NCBI RefSeq assembly: GCF_014203395.1
Contig: NZ_JACHIW010000002.1
Location: 372,001-436,000, forward strand
DNA length: 64,000 nt
Origin: Saccharopolyspora phatthalungensis
GTDB taxonomy: Bacteria > Actinomycetota > Actinomycetes > Mycobacteriales > Pseudonocardiaceae
Direction of reading: 5' to 3'
Part shown: positions 36,501 through 44,952 of the stretch, one piece after another
Position numbering within the stretch: the stretch's first letter is position 1
Layout of the letters: the number at the start of each line of letters is the position of its first letter
Translations under genes and position numbers: made by a program
The notes under the pieces: generated by a model
Databases searched by the model: none
What the model saw: the letters and a program-made list of their open reading frames with translations, nothing else
Told to the model about the DNA's origin: nothing

Positions 36501-36789
36501 GCGGTGAACTCACCAGTTCGCGGCTGGCCGAGCCCTTCGGGCACAGCCGGCCCCGGCTGATCGGCGAATCGGGATCGCCCTCGATCTGGGTGACCTTCCC
36601 GTTCTGGACGAAGACCCGCTGACCGCAGCCCACCGCGCAGTACGGGCACACCGACGCAACCACGGCGTCGGCGTCCTCGGTGCGCGACCGCCGAGCATCG
36701 GTGCGCCGGGAGCGGGCCGCCGGGCCCCTGCCCAGCGGATCCGTCCCGGTCAGCTGGCGCACCACCGGCCAACGCAGCCACTCGACCAT
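33514..36789 (-). CDS. fdhA: selenocysteine-containing formate dehydrogenase, catalytic (alpha) subunit
   Basis: A molybdopterin (bis-MGD) oxidoreductase of 1091 residues when the in-frame TGA at 36229-36231 is read as selenocysteine. The N-terminal [4Fe-4S] motif is CPYCAVGCG...GRLCPKG. The active site reads NQARI-Sec-HSSTVPGLG, matching NQARV-Sec-H of E. coli FdnG. The frame is the same before and after TGA, and family text continues without loss (FGRGGATTFQQDLANADC, GGNIL-type MGD-binding stretches, C-terminal dinucleotide-binding domain). Start ATG at 36787-36789. No twin-arginine signal is seen, so it is probably cytoplasmic-facing. It oxidises formate or, in reverse, reduces CO2. Automated callers will split it into 186 + 900 residues. 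Confidence 0.9.
36199..36231 (-). promoter_or_regulatory. Sec UGA codon and bacterial SECIS hairpin
   Basis: UGA (36231-36229) is followed after 11 bases by GGTGCCC-GGTCT-GGGCACC, a perfect 7-bp stem with loop GGUCU. The E. coli fdhF SECIS loop contains the same GGUCU that SelB binds. Distance and loop fit a bSECIS. Confidence 0.85.
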
Positions 36790-37005
36790 CGGATCTCCCG
36801 AGCGAACGAGAACCGTCTTGGCTGGCGCGCATCTGGGAACTCCCCGCCTGCGCGACCAACCACCTGGCTACAGGAGAAACCCGTCGGCGTGGCGCTGCAA
36901 GCCCAGGCTCGCCGCGCGGGCATCCGAACCCCAGGCGATCAGTGCGGCGGCCATGACGCGTGAGCGCGCTTGACCGGGCCTTGAGCCGGGACGAATCTGG
37001 CAGGT

Positions 37006-37668
37006 ATGACGGCCGCTGCGGCGCACAACCCCGCTTCCCAGCCCCAAGACCGGCGCCATCGCCGGACCCTGCGCACCCGTGCGGCCATCGAGGCAGCGGC
37101 CCTGGAACTCTTCACGGAGCGGGGCTTCGCCAACACCACCGTGGACCAGATCGCCGAAGCCGCCGACATCGCCCCGCGCACGTTCTTCCGCCACTTCCCC
37201 AGCAAGGACGCCGTGCTGTTCGGCGACCCGTCACGGGAAACCGAGCGGATGCGCGAAGTACTGGCCACCCGCCCCGCCGACGAGCACCCGATGTGCTCGC
37301 TGGCGGTGGCGCTGCTCGACTTGGCCGAACGCATCGAACTGGACCGCGCCCGGCACCTGATGCGCGCGGAGCTGCTCGACAGCCTGGCGAACACCGGCGA
37401 GTACGAACTGCACCTCATCAAACACCGGTGGGTCCAGGACATGACGATTCTCGTCGCCGAACGGGCGGGCACCGCAGCCGACGATCCGCGGACGATCGCC
37501 TGGTCGATCGCTCTGCTGAGCTGCTTCGGTTCGGCCATGCACGCCTGGCTGGTCCGTGCGGACGACCGGCCGCTGCGCGAGATCCTGGCCGCGGTGTTCA
37601 GTGAGACCGCGGACGGCCTGACGCAGGCCGCCGACGTGGTCGGTTCGGCGATCCGCAACGGCGGATGA
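37006..37668 (+). CDS. TetR-family regulator, divergent from fdhAB
   Basis: A 220-residue regulator with a canonical HTH at residues 24-70 (ALELFTERGFANTTVDQIAE, IAPRTFFRHFPSKDAVLF) and a helical C-terminal domain (TetR_C, MftR-like). It is divergent from the formate dehydrogenase genes across 216 bases. Control of that operon is plausible from position, but no clean palindrome was found in the spacer. Ligand unknown. Confidence 0.85.
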   Translation: MTAAAAHNPASQPQDRRHRRTLRTRAAIEAAALELFTERGFANTTVDQIAEAADIAPRTFFRHFPSKDAVLFGDPSRETERMREVLATRPADEHPMCSLAVALLDLAERIELDRARHLMRAELLDSLANTGEYELHLIKHRWVQDMTILVAERAGTAADDPRTIAWSIALLSCFGSAMHAWLVRADDRPLREILAAVFSETADGLTQAADVVGSAIRNGG

Positions 37669-37884
37669 GTCGTTCAGGGATCGTGTGGCCTCATGCACCC
37701 TCACGGATGCCCATCGTGGCTCGACGGCGCCGGGAGCCCTCGTTGCGACTCGCTTCGACGGCCTGCCACGCCACGTGGCGACGTTTCAACTCGGACGCAT
37801 TTCCAGCAGCGGGCGACCGGCTTCGGTCGTGACGCTGAGCAACTTCATGTCCTCGCGCGGAATGGAACTCGCTCCCAGCACCGC

Positions 37885-38290
37885 TCACGGGCTCGGGGCC
37901 GGTTCGGCTTCAAGCCCGTGGAAGGCGGCGCGGTAGGCGTTGGGGCTGGTGCCGACGATGCGCTTGAAGCGGTCGCGGAAGGCCGTGGGTGAGCCGAATC
38001 CGACCTGCGTCGCGATCCGATCGACCGGGTGGCCGGTGGCTTCCAGCAGGTACTGTGCCTGGCGGATCCGGGTCCGGTGCAGCCACCGGGCGGCGATGTC
38101 CTCAAGCGCGAGGTCTTTCGCGCTGTTGTCCTCCATCCAGCGCAGTAGGGGTTCCAGGACCGATCCGCGTGGGGTCGGTGGTTGGTCGTGGACGATGAAC
38201 TGGGCCTGGCCTCCCTCCCGTTCCAGGGGCATCACCGACAGGCGGGCGGCGTCGGCCGCGACCGCGGAACCGTGGTCGCGGACGAAAACG
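37885..38290 (-). pseudogene. GlxA-type AraC regulator, truncated
   Basis: The surviving part starts in the linker after the DJ-1-like domain (DHGSAVAADAARLSVMPLE, REGGQAQFIVHD) and ends in the AraC HTH (RIRQAQYLLEATGHPVDRIA, QVGFGSPTAFRDRFKRIVG). About 20 residues between the two HTH motifs are missing in frame (ALEDIAARWLHRTR). The N-terminal half is gone at about 38285, where a plus-strand gene fragment begins. Confidence 0.7.
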
Positions 38291-38700
38291 TGGCCACCGA
38301 CGAAAACGTCCTGGCCAGCCTCCATCGCACGGTCGACACCGCGCTGCCCGCTCTGCTCAAGGAGGCCCTCGACCGTCCGGGGCTGACCGTGGCCACCGTG
38401 TGCGGCGGTTCGATGGTGCTTGCGATGGCCGATCTGATCGAGGGCCGCCCCGCGACGACCCTCCACGCAGGACTCGACCTGCTCCGGGCCACCGGGGCGA
38501 TCCCAATCCGGGCCCGGGTCGTCGACGACGGAGACCTGGTGACCGGTGCGGGCGTGACCTCGGGTCTGGACCTCGGGCTGTACTTACTGGAACGCGAACT
38601 GGGACCGCGCGTGGCACTGGCTGTGGAGCGTCTCTTCGCCCACGAACGCCGCGGCACCGTCTGGCGCAACGCCGGAACCGAGCCGACAGCTGGAGTCTGA
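38285..38700 (+). pseudogene. DJ-1/PfpI-family protein, N-terminally truncated
   Basis: The C-terminal two thirds of a DJ-1/PfpI protein: LKEALDRPGLTVATVCGGSM with the nucleophile Cys, then IEGRPATTLHAGLDLLRATG, DGDLVTGAGVTSGLDLGLYL and ELGPRVALAVERLF. The first ~70 residues are absent and no start or ribosome-binding site is present. It abuts the AraC fragment head to head. Confidence 0.65.
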
Positions 38701-38702
38701 AC

Positions 38703-38903
38703 ATGGCCGAGACACCCGCTGCCGGAACCTGGACATCCGGCCTCGCCAAGCCGTGTGGCGGGCGACTCGCCGTCCGCGAACTGCACGCACAGGACGACAA
38801 ACGCGGCGCGGCCCGAAGTCGGCGGCGCGGCGTTGAAATCGGCCTCATCGGAATGTTGATTCGGCACCGCGCCGAGCCGACTCTCCGGGGAGCGATCGCG
38901 TGA
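38703..38903 (+). CDS. hypothetical ORF after the DJ-1 fragment, perhaps a truncated reductase
   Basis: Two bases after the DJ-1 stop an ATG opens 66 codons beginning MAETPAAGTWTSG. This recalls the start of some aldo/keto reductases (AAGTWTLGDL...), but the rest is not family-like. It is probably a truncated downstream gene of the same lost operon. Confidence 0.25.
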   Translation: MAETPAAGTWTSGLAKPCGGRLAVRELHAQDDKRGAARSRRRGVEIGLIGMLIRHRAEPTLRGAIA

Positions 38904-39054
38904 CCAGACCGCGCGGCTGCGGGCGACCGCGGCGATTCCCGGGATCGGCGGCCTACTCGTTCTCCGGCGCGGTCGCGAATGATCGTTCTCAAGCCTCTCC
39001 AACTGCCCGGCGGGAGACCCGTATCGGTGATCAGCCCGACGATCGCAACGGCCT

Positions 39055-39066
39055 TATAGTGCGGCC
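39055..39066 (+). promoter_or_regulatory. selA -10 element; leaderless start
   Basis: TATAGT at 39055-39060 ends six bases before the selA ATG, so transcription would begin at or next to the start codon. The -35 region is weak. No ribosome-binding site precedes selA, in agreement. Confidence 0.5.
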
Positions 39067-40356
39067 ATGGCCGATCCGCGCCAGCTTGTACCGGGCACCG
39101 ACCGGGTACTGGCCGATCCAGAGGTGGCTGCCGCGACCGCGCGCCTGGGCCACCAGTTGGTCAAGCATGCGGTGCATGCAGCGCAGGAACGCGCTCGCAA
39201 CGGCGAAATCGAGCCTGCCCGGGTTGTCGCGGAAACCCTGGCCGCACTGCCGGATTCTGCGTCGAGCATCCGGCCCGTGCTCAATGCGACCGGCGTTCTG
39301 CTGCACACCAATCTCGGTCGTGCACCGTTGTCGGACGCGGCGATCCACGCGTTGCGCGAGGCCGCCGGAACTACGAACGTGGAACTCGACCTGCATACCG
39401 GCCGACGCGGCCCACGCGGTGCGGCCGCCATCGCCGCGCTGCTGGCCGCCGTGCCAGGCGCAGAAGCCGCGCACGTGGTCAACAACGGCGCCGCAGCGCT
39501 TTCCCTGGCGGCGACCGCGCTCGCACAAGGTCGCGAAATCGTGCTGGCGCGCGGCGAAATGGTCGAGATCGGTGACGGGTTCCGCATTCCCGAACTGCTC
39601 AGCGCCACCGGCGCTCGACTTCGCGAGGTCGGGACCACCAACCGGGTCCGGCTCGACGACTACCGGCAAGCGTTGAACACGAACACCGGCTTCGTCCTCA
39701 AGGTGCACCCGTCGAACTTCGTGATCAGCGGTTTCACCGCTTCCGTGCCCGTCTCCGCACTGCGTGACCTCGGGGTGCCCGTGGTGGTCGACATCGGTTC
39801 GGGGTTGCTGCACCCGCATCCGGTGCTACCGCAAGAGCCGGACGCGACCACGACTCTTGCCGACGGAGCGGATCTGGTCATCGCCAGCGGCGACAAGCTG
39901 CTCGGCGGCCCGCAGGCAGGACTGTTGCTGGGCGGCCGCGAGCTCGTGCACCGCCTGCGGCGCCACCCACTAGCCCGCGCGATGCGTGTCGACAAGCTCA
40001 CGCTCGCCGCCTTGGAAGCCACCGTGCGCGGCCCGAGCACGCCGACCGCGCGGCAGCTTCAACAGGATCAAGCCGATCTCCTGCGCCGCGCCGAGCGGCT
40101 CGCCGATGCGCTCAACGCGGTCGGCATCCCAGCCTCCGCGCAGTGCAGCGAGGCAACCGTCGGTGGCGGCGGCGCCCCCGGCATCGCACTGCGCAGCGCG
40201 GCGGTCGCGCTGCCCGAACGCTTCGCGAAGCTGCTGCGTGAAGGACGCCCTCCTGTCCTCGCACGCACCGAACGCGATCGCTGCCTGCTGGATCTGGCCG
40301 CGCTCGCGCCCGAACACGACGACGACCTGAGACACGCGGTGCTGGCGGTGGACTGA
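39067..40356 (+). CDS. selA: L-seryl-tRNA(Sec) selenium transferase SelA
   Basis: A 429-residue PLP enzyme that turns Ser-tRNA(Sec) into Sec-tRNA(Sec) with selenophosphate. Motifs: LNATGVLLHTNLGRAPLS, TTNVELDLHTGRRGPRG, HVVNNGAAALSLAATALA, and the PLP lysine in IASGDKLLGGPQAG (about residue 278). Length is normal for the decameric bacterial enzyme. The stop overlaps the selB ATG by one base (TGATG), so the two are translated together. It serves the selenocysteine codon in fdhA on the opposite strand. Confidence 0.95.
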   Translation: MADPRQLVPGTDRVLADPEVAAATARLGHQLVKHAVHAAQERARNGEIEPARVVAETLAALPDSASSIRPVLNATGVLLHTNLGRAPLSDAAIHALREAAGTTNVELDLHTGRRGPRGAAAIAALLAAVPGAEAAHVVNNGAAALSLAATALAQGREIVLARGEMVEIGDGFRIPELLSATGARLREVGTTNRVRLDDYRQALNTNTGFVLKVHPSNFVISGFTASVPVSALRDLGVPVVVDIGSGLLHPHPVLPQEPDATTTLADGADLVIASGDKLLGGPQAGLLLGGRELVHRLRRHPLARAMRVDKLTLAALEATVRGPSTPTARQLQQDQADLLRRAERLADALNAVGIPASAQCSEATVGGGGAPGIALRSAAVALPERFAKLLREGRPPVLARTERDRCLLDLAALAPEHDDDLRHAVLAVD

Positions 40357-42173
40357 TGCACGTCATCGCCACCGCCGGGCACGTGGATCACGGCAAGTCC
40401 ACGCTGATCCGCATGCTCACCGGGATGGAGCCGGATCGCTGGGCCGAAGAACGCCGTCGGGGCCTGACCATCGACCTCGGCTTCGCGTGGATGCGGCTAC
40501 CCGACGGCTGCACCGCGGCCTTCGTCGATGTGCCGGGTCACGAGCGCTTCGTGCCCAACATGCTGGCCGGGATCGGCCCGGTCCCCGCAGTGCTGTTCGT
40601 GGTCGCCGCCGATGAAGGCTGGATGCCGCAATCCGCCGAGCACCTGGACGCCTTGGCCGCCCTCGGAGTGCGGCACGGCCTGCTCGCCGTTACCCGCTGC
40701 GATCTGGCCGATCCCCGGCCCGCCACCGAACAAGCGCGCGAACGGCTCCGCGAAACCACGCTGGCCGACATCCCAGTGGTGCACGTCAGCGGGCGCACCG
40801 GCGCCGGTCTCGACGAGCTGCGGCACGAGATCGACGCGCTCCTTCACCGGCTGCCGGCGGCGGAGCGGGCTGCCGATGTGCGGCTTTGGGTCGATCGTGC
40901 GTTCACCATTCACGGTGCCGGAACGGTCGTGACCGGAACCCTCTCGGCGGGCACCCTCCGCAAGGATGACCGTCTGCACCTGCACCCCGCCGACGCTGAG
41001 GTGACGGTTCGCGGCCTCCAGGCGCTCGGATCGTCCGAACCGCAGATCGGCGCCGTCGCGCGAGTCGCGGTCAACCTCCGCGGTGTGGACCTCGACCAGG
41101 TGCGGCGTGGCGACGCATTGCTGACCCCGGACCGTTGGCTGACCACGGATGCCCTCGACGTCCGGATTCATCGGGCGATTTCAAGGGAAACGAACGCGGC
41201 GATTTCCATGGAAATCGCCGCGGAATTGATGTTCCACATCGGCGCGGCGGCGGTCAAGGCGCGCGTGCGGCCGCTCGGCCACGACACCGCGCGACTCACC
41301 TTGCGCACCCCGCTGCCCCTACGCATCGGCGACCGGGCGCTGCTCCGCGATCCGGGAAGTCGGCGGGTCTGCGGTGGACTGGTGGTGCTCGACGTCCGCC
41401 CACCGCCGCTGGCCAGGCGTGGCGCTGCCCGCGCGCGGGCAGCCGAACTGGACACCATGGACGGACGGCCGGACGGCGTGGCCGAGCTTCGCCGACGCCG
41501 GCTGATCAGGGCCGATGAATTGCGTGCGATGGGCGCGACACCGCCGGGACCCGGGCAGTGGCTGGTGGACGAAGCGCACCGTGACGAGCTCGGCAATCGG
41601 CTCAAGGGATTGCTGGACCAACATCAGCGGACACACCCGCTAGCGAACGGCATGCCCGCCGAAGCAGCGCGCCGCGCGCTGCAACTACCCGATCTCGCGC
41701 TGCTGCCCATGATCGCGCATGCCGCCGGGGTTTCCATGCGGGACGGAAGGCTCCACAAGGGGCACGCAGCGCTGCCCGAACACGTGGAGCGCGCAGTGGA
41801 GGCGATTCGGCGGGCACTCATCGACCACCCGTTCCAAGCCCCAACCGCCGAGGACCTCGCCGAACTCGGCATCGGGGACAAGGAACTCGCCGCCGCCGCG
41901 CGCACCGGAGCTCTTCTTCGCTTGGCGCCCGGCCTAGTGCTCTTGCCGGACGCCGAGGAGTCCGCCGTGGCGCGCCTGGTGCTGCTGCCCGAGCCGTTCA
42001 CCCTCAGCCAAGCCAGGCAGGCACTGGACACTTCGCGTCGCGTTGCGGTTCCCTTGCTTGAACTGCTCGCTCGCCACGGCCGCACGCGGCGGCTACCCGA
42101 TGGCACCCATCGCGTTGTTTCTCCACCCCCAGCGCCGGGAAATACCGAGGACAACCCGACGCCACGGCGATGA
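40356..42173 (+). CDS. selB: selenocysteine-specific elongation factor SelB
   Basis: A 605-residue EF-Tu-like GTPase that brings Sec-tRNA to UGA when bound to the SECIS hairpin. G1 is GHVDHGKSTLIRMLTG, G3 DVPGHERFVPNML, and the G4 position reads TRCDLAD. Domains 2-3 lead into four C-terminal winged helices (about 370-605) that bind SECIS RNA. Length matches E. coli SelB (614). Odd: codons ~275-290 (ETNAAISMEIAAE) are built from a 28-base perfect palindrome and look like an in-frame insertion. Confidence 0.94.
   Translation: MHVIATAGHVDHGKSTLIRMLTGMEPDRWAEERRRGLTIDLGFAWMRLPDGCTAAFVDVPGHERFVPNMLAGIGPVPAVLFVVAADEGWMPQSAEHLDALAALGVRHGLLAVTRCDLADPRPATEQARERLRETTLADIPVVHVSGRTGAGLDELRHEIDALLHRLPAAERAADVRLWVDRAFTIHGAGTVVTGTLSAGTLRKDDRLHLHPADAEVTVRGLQALGSSEPQIGAVARVAVNLRGVDLDQVRRGDALLTPDRWLTTDALDVRIHRAISRETNAAISMEIAAELMFHIGAAAVKARVRPLGHDTARLTLRTPLPLRIGDRALLRDPGSRRVCGGLVVLDVRPPPLARRGAARARAAELDTMDGRPDGVAELRRRRLIRADELRAMGATPPGPGQWLVDEAHRDELGNRLKGLLDQHQRTHPLANGMPAEAARRALQLPDLALLPMIAHAAGVSMRDGRLHKGHAALPEHVERAVEAIRRALIDHPFQAPTAEDLAELGIGDKELAAAARTGALLRLAPGLVLLPDAEESAVARLVLLPEPFTLSQARQALDTSRRVAVPLLELLARHGRTRRLPDGTHRVVSPPPAPGNTEDNPTPRR
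41195..41222. repeat. 28-bp perfect palindrome inside selB
   Basis: Half-site CGCGGCGATTTCCA is followed exactly by its complement. A partial copy of the half-site (GGGCGATTTCAAGG) lies at 41173-41186. The same GGCGATTTC core forms the stem of the hairpin at 63621-63665. It looks like a dispersed REP-like repeat. Confidence 0.65.
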
Positions 42174-42252
42174 GCAGGAATTCTGCGATCTTGCGCCCAC
42201 CGCCGCATGGTGAACACCTGGCGCCCGGGCGCCGGGGCGATGGGAGGCAGCC

Positions 42253-43218
42253 ATGCCGCGGAAGATCTGGACCGGCTCGATCAACTTCGGTCTGGTCACC
42301 ATCCCGGTCGGGCTCTACGCCGCGACCGAGGACCACACCATCCAATTCCACCAGTACGAGCGCGGGACCGCCGACCGGATCCGCTACAAGCGGGTCAACG
42401 AGCGCACCGGCAAGGAAGTCGGCTACAACGACATCGTCAAGGGCCGCGAGTCCGATGGCATGATCATCACCGTGGAGCCGTCCGAACTCGACGAGATCGC
42501 CCCCGGCCGCTCCCGCACGATCGACATCGCCACGTTCGTCGATATCTCCGAGATCGACCCGGTGTTCTTCCAGAAGACCTACTGGCTGGCGCCCAACAGC
42601 AAGGAGCACTTCCGGCCCTACAACCTGTTGCGCGAGGCGATGCGCGAAACCAGCCAGGCGGGGATCGCGACCTTCGTGCTCCGCGGCAAGCAGTACCTCA
42701 CCGCGGTGCGCGCCGACGACGACGTGCTGGCGCTGAACACGCTCTACTTCGAGGACGAAATTCGCGACCCCCGCGAGCTGGTTGGCGAGGGCCCCGAGCA
42801 GGTGACGCCGTCGGACAAGGAATTGCAGATGGCGACCACGATCATCGAGTCGATGAGCGGGCCGTGGGAGCCCGAGCAGTACGAGGACACCTACGCCGCG
42901 AGGGTCGAGGAGTTGCTGGCGGAGAAGGCGCGCGGCGGCGAGGTGAAGGCCGCGGAGGCACCCCCGCAACCGACCGACGTCATCGATCTCACCGAGGCGC
43001 TGCGTCGCAGCGTTGACGAGGCCCGCAAGGGCCGCAAGCCCAAGCGCGCCGAAGAGGACCTGTCGGAGCTGAGCAAGGCCGAACTCGACGACCGGGCCAA
43101 GCAGCTGGGGATCAAGGGCCGGTCCAAAATGAAGCGAGCCGAACTCGAAGAAGCCGTCGCGGCCGCCACCCAAAAACCCACCGGCACCGCGGGCCGCCGC
43201 TCCCGCCGAGCGTCCTGA
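42253..43218 (+). CDS. ku: Ku protein (non-homologous end joining)
   Basis: A 321-residue bacterial Ku that forms a ring on DNA ends and recruits ligase LigD. The core runs from IWTGSINFGLVTIPVGLY through RYKRVNERTGKEV, ELDEIAPGRSRTIDI and FFQKTYWLAP to MATTIIESMSGPWEPEQY. The C-terminal extension is acidic then basic and includes a Rho-N/SAP-like helix pair (LSKAELDDRAKQLGIKGRSK). LigD is not in the window. Start ATG at 42253 after GGGAGG. Confidence 0.95.
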   Translation: MPRKIWTGSINFGLVTIPVGLYAATEDHTIQFHQYERGTADRIRYKRVNERTGKEVGYNDIVKGRESDGMIITVEPSELDEIAPGRSRTIDIATFVDISEIDPVFFQKTYWLAPNSKEHFRPYNLLREAMRETSQAGIATFVLRGKQYLTAVRADDDVLALNTLYFEDEIRDPRELVGEGPEQVTPSDKELQMATTIIESMSGPWEPEQYEDTYAARVEELLAEKARGGEVKAAEAPPQPTDVIDLTEALRRSVDEARKGRKPKRAEEDLSELSKAELDDRAKQLGIKGRSKMKRAELEEAVAAATQKPTGTAGRRSRRAS

Positions 43219-43328
43219 TCCACAAGGGACCGATCACCCTGGCAACGATCCCTCCGGGTGCGGCGTCAAGTCACCCGGCCAACGGGGCCTTCGACCACTC
43301 CGCACCGGCGCCGGGTGGCCAGCGGTGG

Positions 43329-44432
43329 TCAGACGTCGAAGTCGACCGTCACGTTGTCGGTGATCGGCAGCGATTGGCAGGTCAGGACGAAGCCCTCGGC
43401 CACTTCCGATTCCTCCAGGGCGAAGTTGCGGCGCATGCGGACCTCGCCGCAAGTGACCTTCGCCCGGCAGGTGCCGCATACACCGCCCTTGCAAGCGAAG
43501 GGCAGGTCGGGGCGGATGCGCTGGGCCGCGTCGAGGACCGGGACGTCGCGGGGCAGCGACATCGGCGTCGACCGACCATCGAGCACCACCGTGACCTCAC
43601 TGGTCGGGCCCTCGGTCGCCGGTTCCTCGTGGCGCGCCGGTTCCGGCGGCACGTCCTCGACGTAGAACAGCTCCTGGTGAACCCGTTCGGTGGCGACACC
43701 GCTTTCGTGCAGCACGTCTTGGGCGTCGCTGACCATGCCGAACGGTCCGCACAGCCACCATTGGTCCACCGCGGCCGCTTCGAGCACTGTGGACAGGATC
43801 GCGCGGAGCTTCGCCGCGTCCAATCGGCCGGTGAACAGCTCCGACTCGCGCGGTTCTCGCGAGAGTACGTGCACCAGTTCCAGCCGCGTCGGGTAACGGT
43901 CCTTCAGGTCGGCGAGCTCGTCGGCGAACATCACCGTGTCACTTCTCCGGTTGCCGTAGAGCAGCGTGACCGTCGCCTCCGTCTCACGCAGGACCGAAGC
44001 CACGATGGACAGCACCGGCGTGATCCCCGACCCGGCGGCGATGCACACGTGCCGTTCGTCGGTGGTCAGATTCGGGGTGAAGCCACCGTTGGGCGGCAGC
44101 ACCTCGATCTCGTCGCCGGGCCGCACCTCCCGCACCAACCAGCTGGAGAGCAGCCCGCCGGGTACGTGGCGCACGCCGATCCGCGGCGCCGATCCCCAGG
44201 GCGCGCAGATCGAATAGGACCGGCGTTCCTCGCGGCCGTCCACCTGTCGCCGCAGCGTCAGCGACTGTCCCGGTTGGAAGGCGAACTCGTCTGCCAGCTC
44301 TGGCGGGACGTCGAAGCTGACCGCGACCGCGTCCTCGCACAGCCGCTCCACGTGGCTGACACGCAATGCGTGAAACGACGTGCGACGGCGGCGGACCGCG
44401 GCCGGTGCGGGCGCGGGGGCGGGACGGACCAC
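43329..44432 (-). CDS. paaE: phenylacetyl-CoA epoxidase reductase PaaE
   Basis: A 367-residue reductase that feeds electrons from NADPH to the PaaABC epoxidase. FAD motif RRSYSICAPWG, nucleotide motif AAGSGITPVLSIV, and a C-terminal plant-type [2Fe-2S] ferredoxin with CKGGVCGTCRAKV and a last Cys in VLTCQSLP. GTG at 44430-44432, one base from the paaD stop. It is the last gene of the paaZABCDE operon. Confidence 0.95.
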   Translation of the reverse strand: MVRPAPAPAPAAVRRRRTSFHALRVSHVERLCEDAVAVSFDVPPELADEFAFQPGQSLTLRRQVDGREERRSYSICAPWGSAPRIGVRHVPGGLLSSWLVREVRPGDEIEVLPPNGGFTPNLTTDERHVCIAAGSGITPVLSIVASVLRETEATVTLLYGNRRSDTVMFADELADLKDRYPTRLELVHVLSREPRESELFTGRLDAAKLRAILSTVLEAAAVDQWWLCGPFGMVSDAQDVLHESGVATERVHQELFYVEDVPPEPARHEEPATEGPTSEVTVVLDGRSTPMSLPRDVPVLDAAQRIRPDLPFACKGGVCGTCRAKVTCGEVRMRRNFALEESEVAEGFVLTCQSLPITDNVTVDFDV

Positions 44433-44433
44433 G

Positions 44434-44952
44434 TCAGATCTCCTTGATGTGCTCGAAAGGTTCGCGACACGAGCGGCATCGGCGCAACGCCTTGCACGCG
44501 GTCGAACTGAACTGCGAGACCTGCTCGGTGTCCGGTGAACCGCACTGGGGGCAGTGAACTCGGGCGCGCGGCGGGGTCAGCGTGAGCGGCACGGGGCCGG
44601 ATGCACGCTGCGGGGCGGCGCCCGGCGGGGCGATGCCGTACTCCGCCAGCTTCCGCCGACCGGCTGCGCTGATCCAATCGGTGGTCCACGGTGGGTCCAG
44701 CACCGTACGCACCTCGACCTCGCCAAAGCCCGCTGCGTGCAGCCGGCGGCTGAGGTCGGTGCGCATCTCGTGCATTGCCGGGCAGCCCGAGTAGGTGGGC
44801 GTGATCGACACGACCACCTTGCCGTGGCCGGCCAGTTCGACATCGCGCAGGACCCCGAGGTCGGCCAGCGTCAGCACCGGCAGCTCCGGGTCGGTGACCG
44901 ACTCGGCGACCGCGCGGGCGTGCCGGAGGTCCGGCTCGGTACTCGTCACCAT
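44434..44952 (-). CDS. paaD: phenylacetyl-CoA epoxidase assembly factor PaaD
   Basis: A 172-residue MIP18/SufT-type protein thought to mature the iron centres of the epoxidase system. The N-terminal part has SVTDPELPVLTLADLGVLRD and PTYSGCPAMHEMRTDL. The C-terminus carries a four-cysteine zinc site (VHCPQCGSPDTE, CRSCREPFEHI). Its start overlaps paaC by seven bases (ATGGTGA). Confidence 0.93.
   Translation of the reverse strand: MVTSTEPDLRHARAVAESVTDPELPVLTLADLGVLRDVELAGHGKVVVSITPTYSGCPAMHEMRTDLSRRLHAAGFGEVEVRTVLDPPWTTDWISAAGRRKLAEYGIAPPGAAPQRASGPVPLTLTPPRARVHCPQCGSPDTEQVSQFSSTACKALRRCRSCREPFEHIKEI

Noticed and set aside
34741..36507. 588-codon plus-strand open frame across the FDH gene
   Set aside because: Antisense shadow of fdhA; no domain signature and no ribosome-binding site.
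36790..37005. Candidate tRNA-Sec gene in the FDH-TetR spacer
   Set aside because: A GGTTCGGATGCC T-loop-like string occurs on the minus strand, but no UCA anticodon loop or long acceptor stem can be built.
37905..37935. CTTCAAG as an anticodon loop of a tRNA
   Set aside because: It lies inside the conserved C-terminal codons of the AraC fragment, and flanking bases do not form a tRNA stem.
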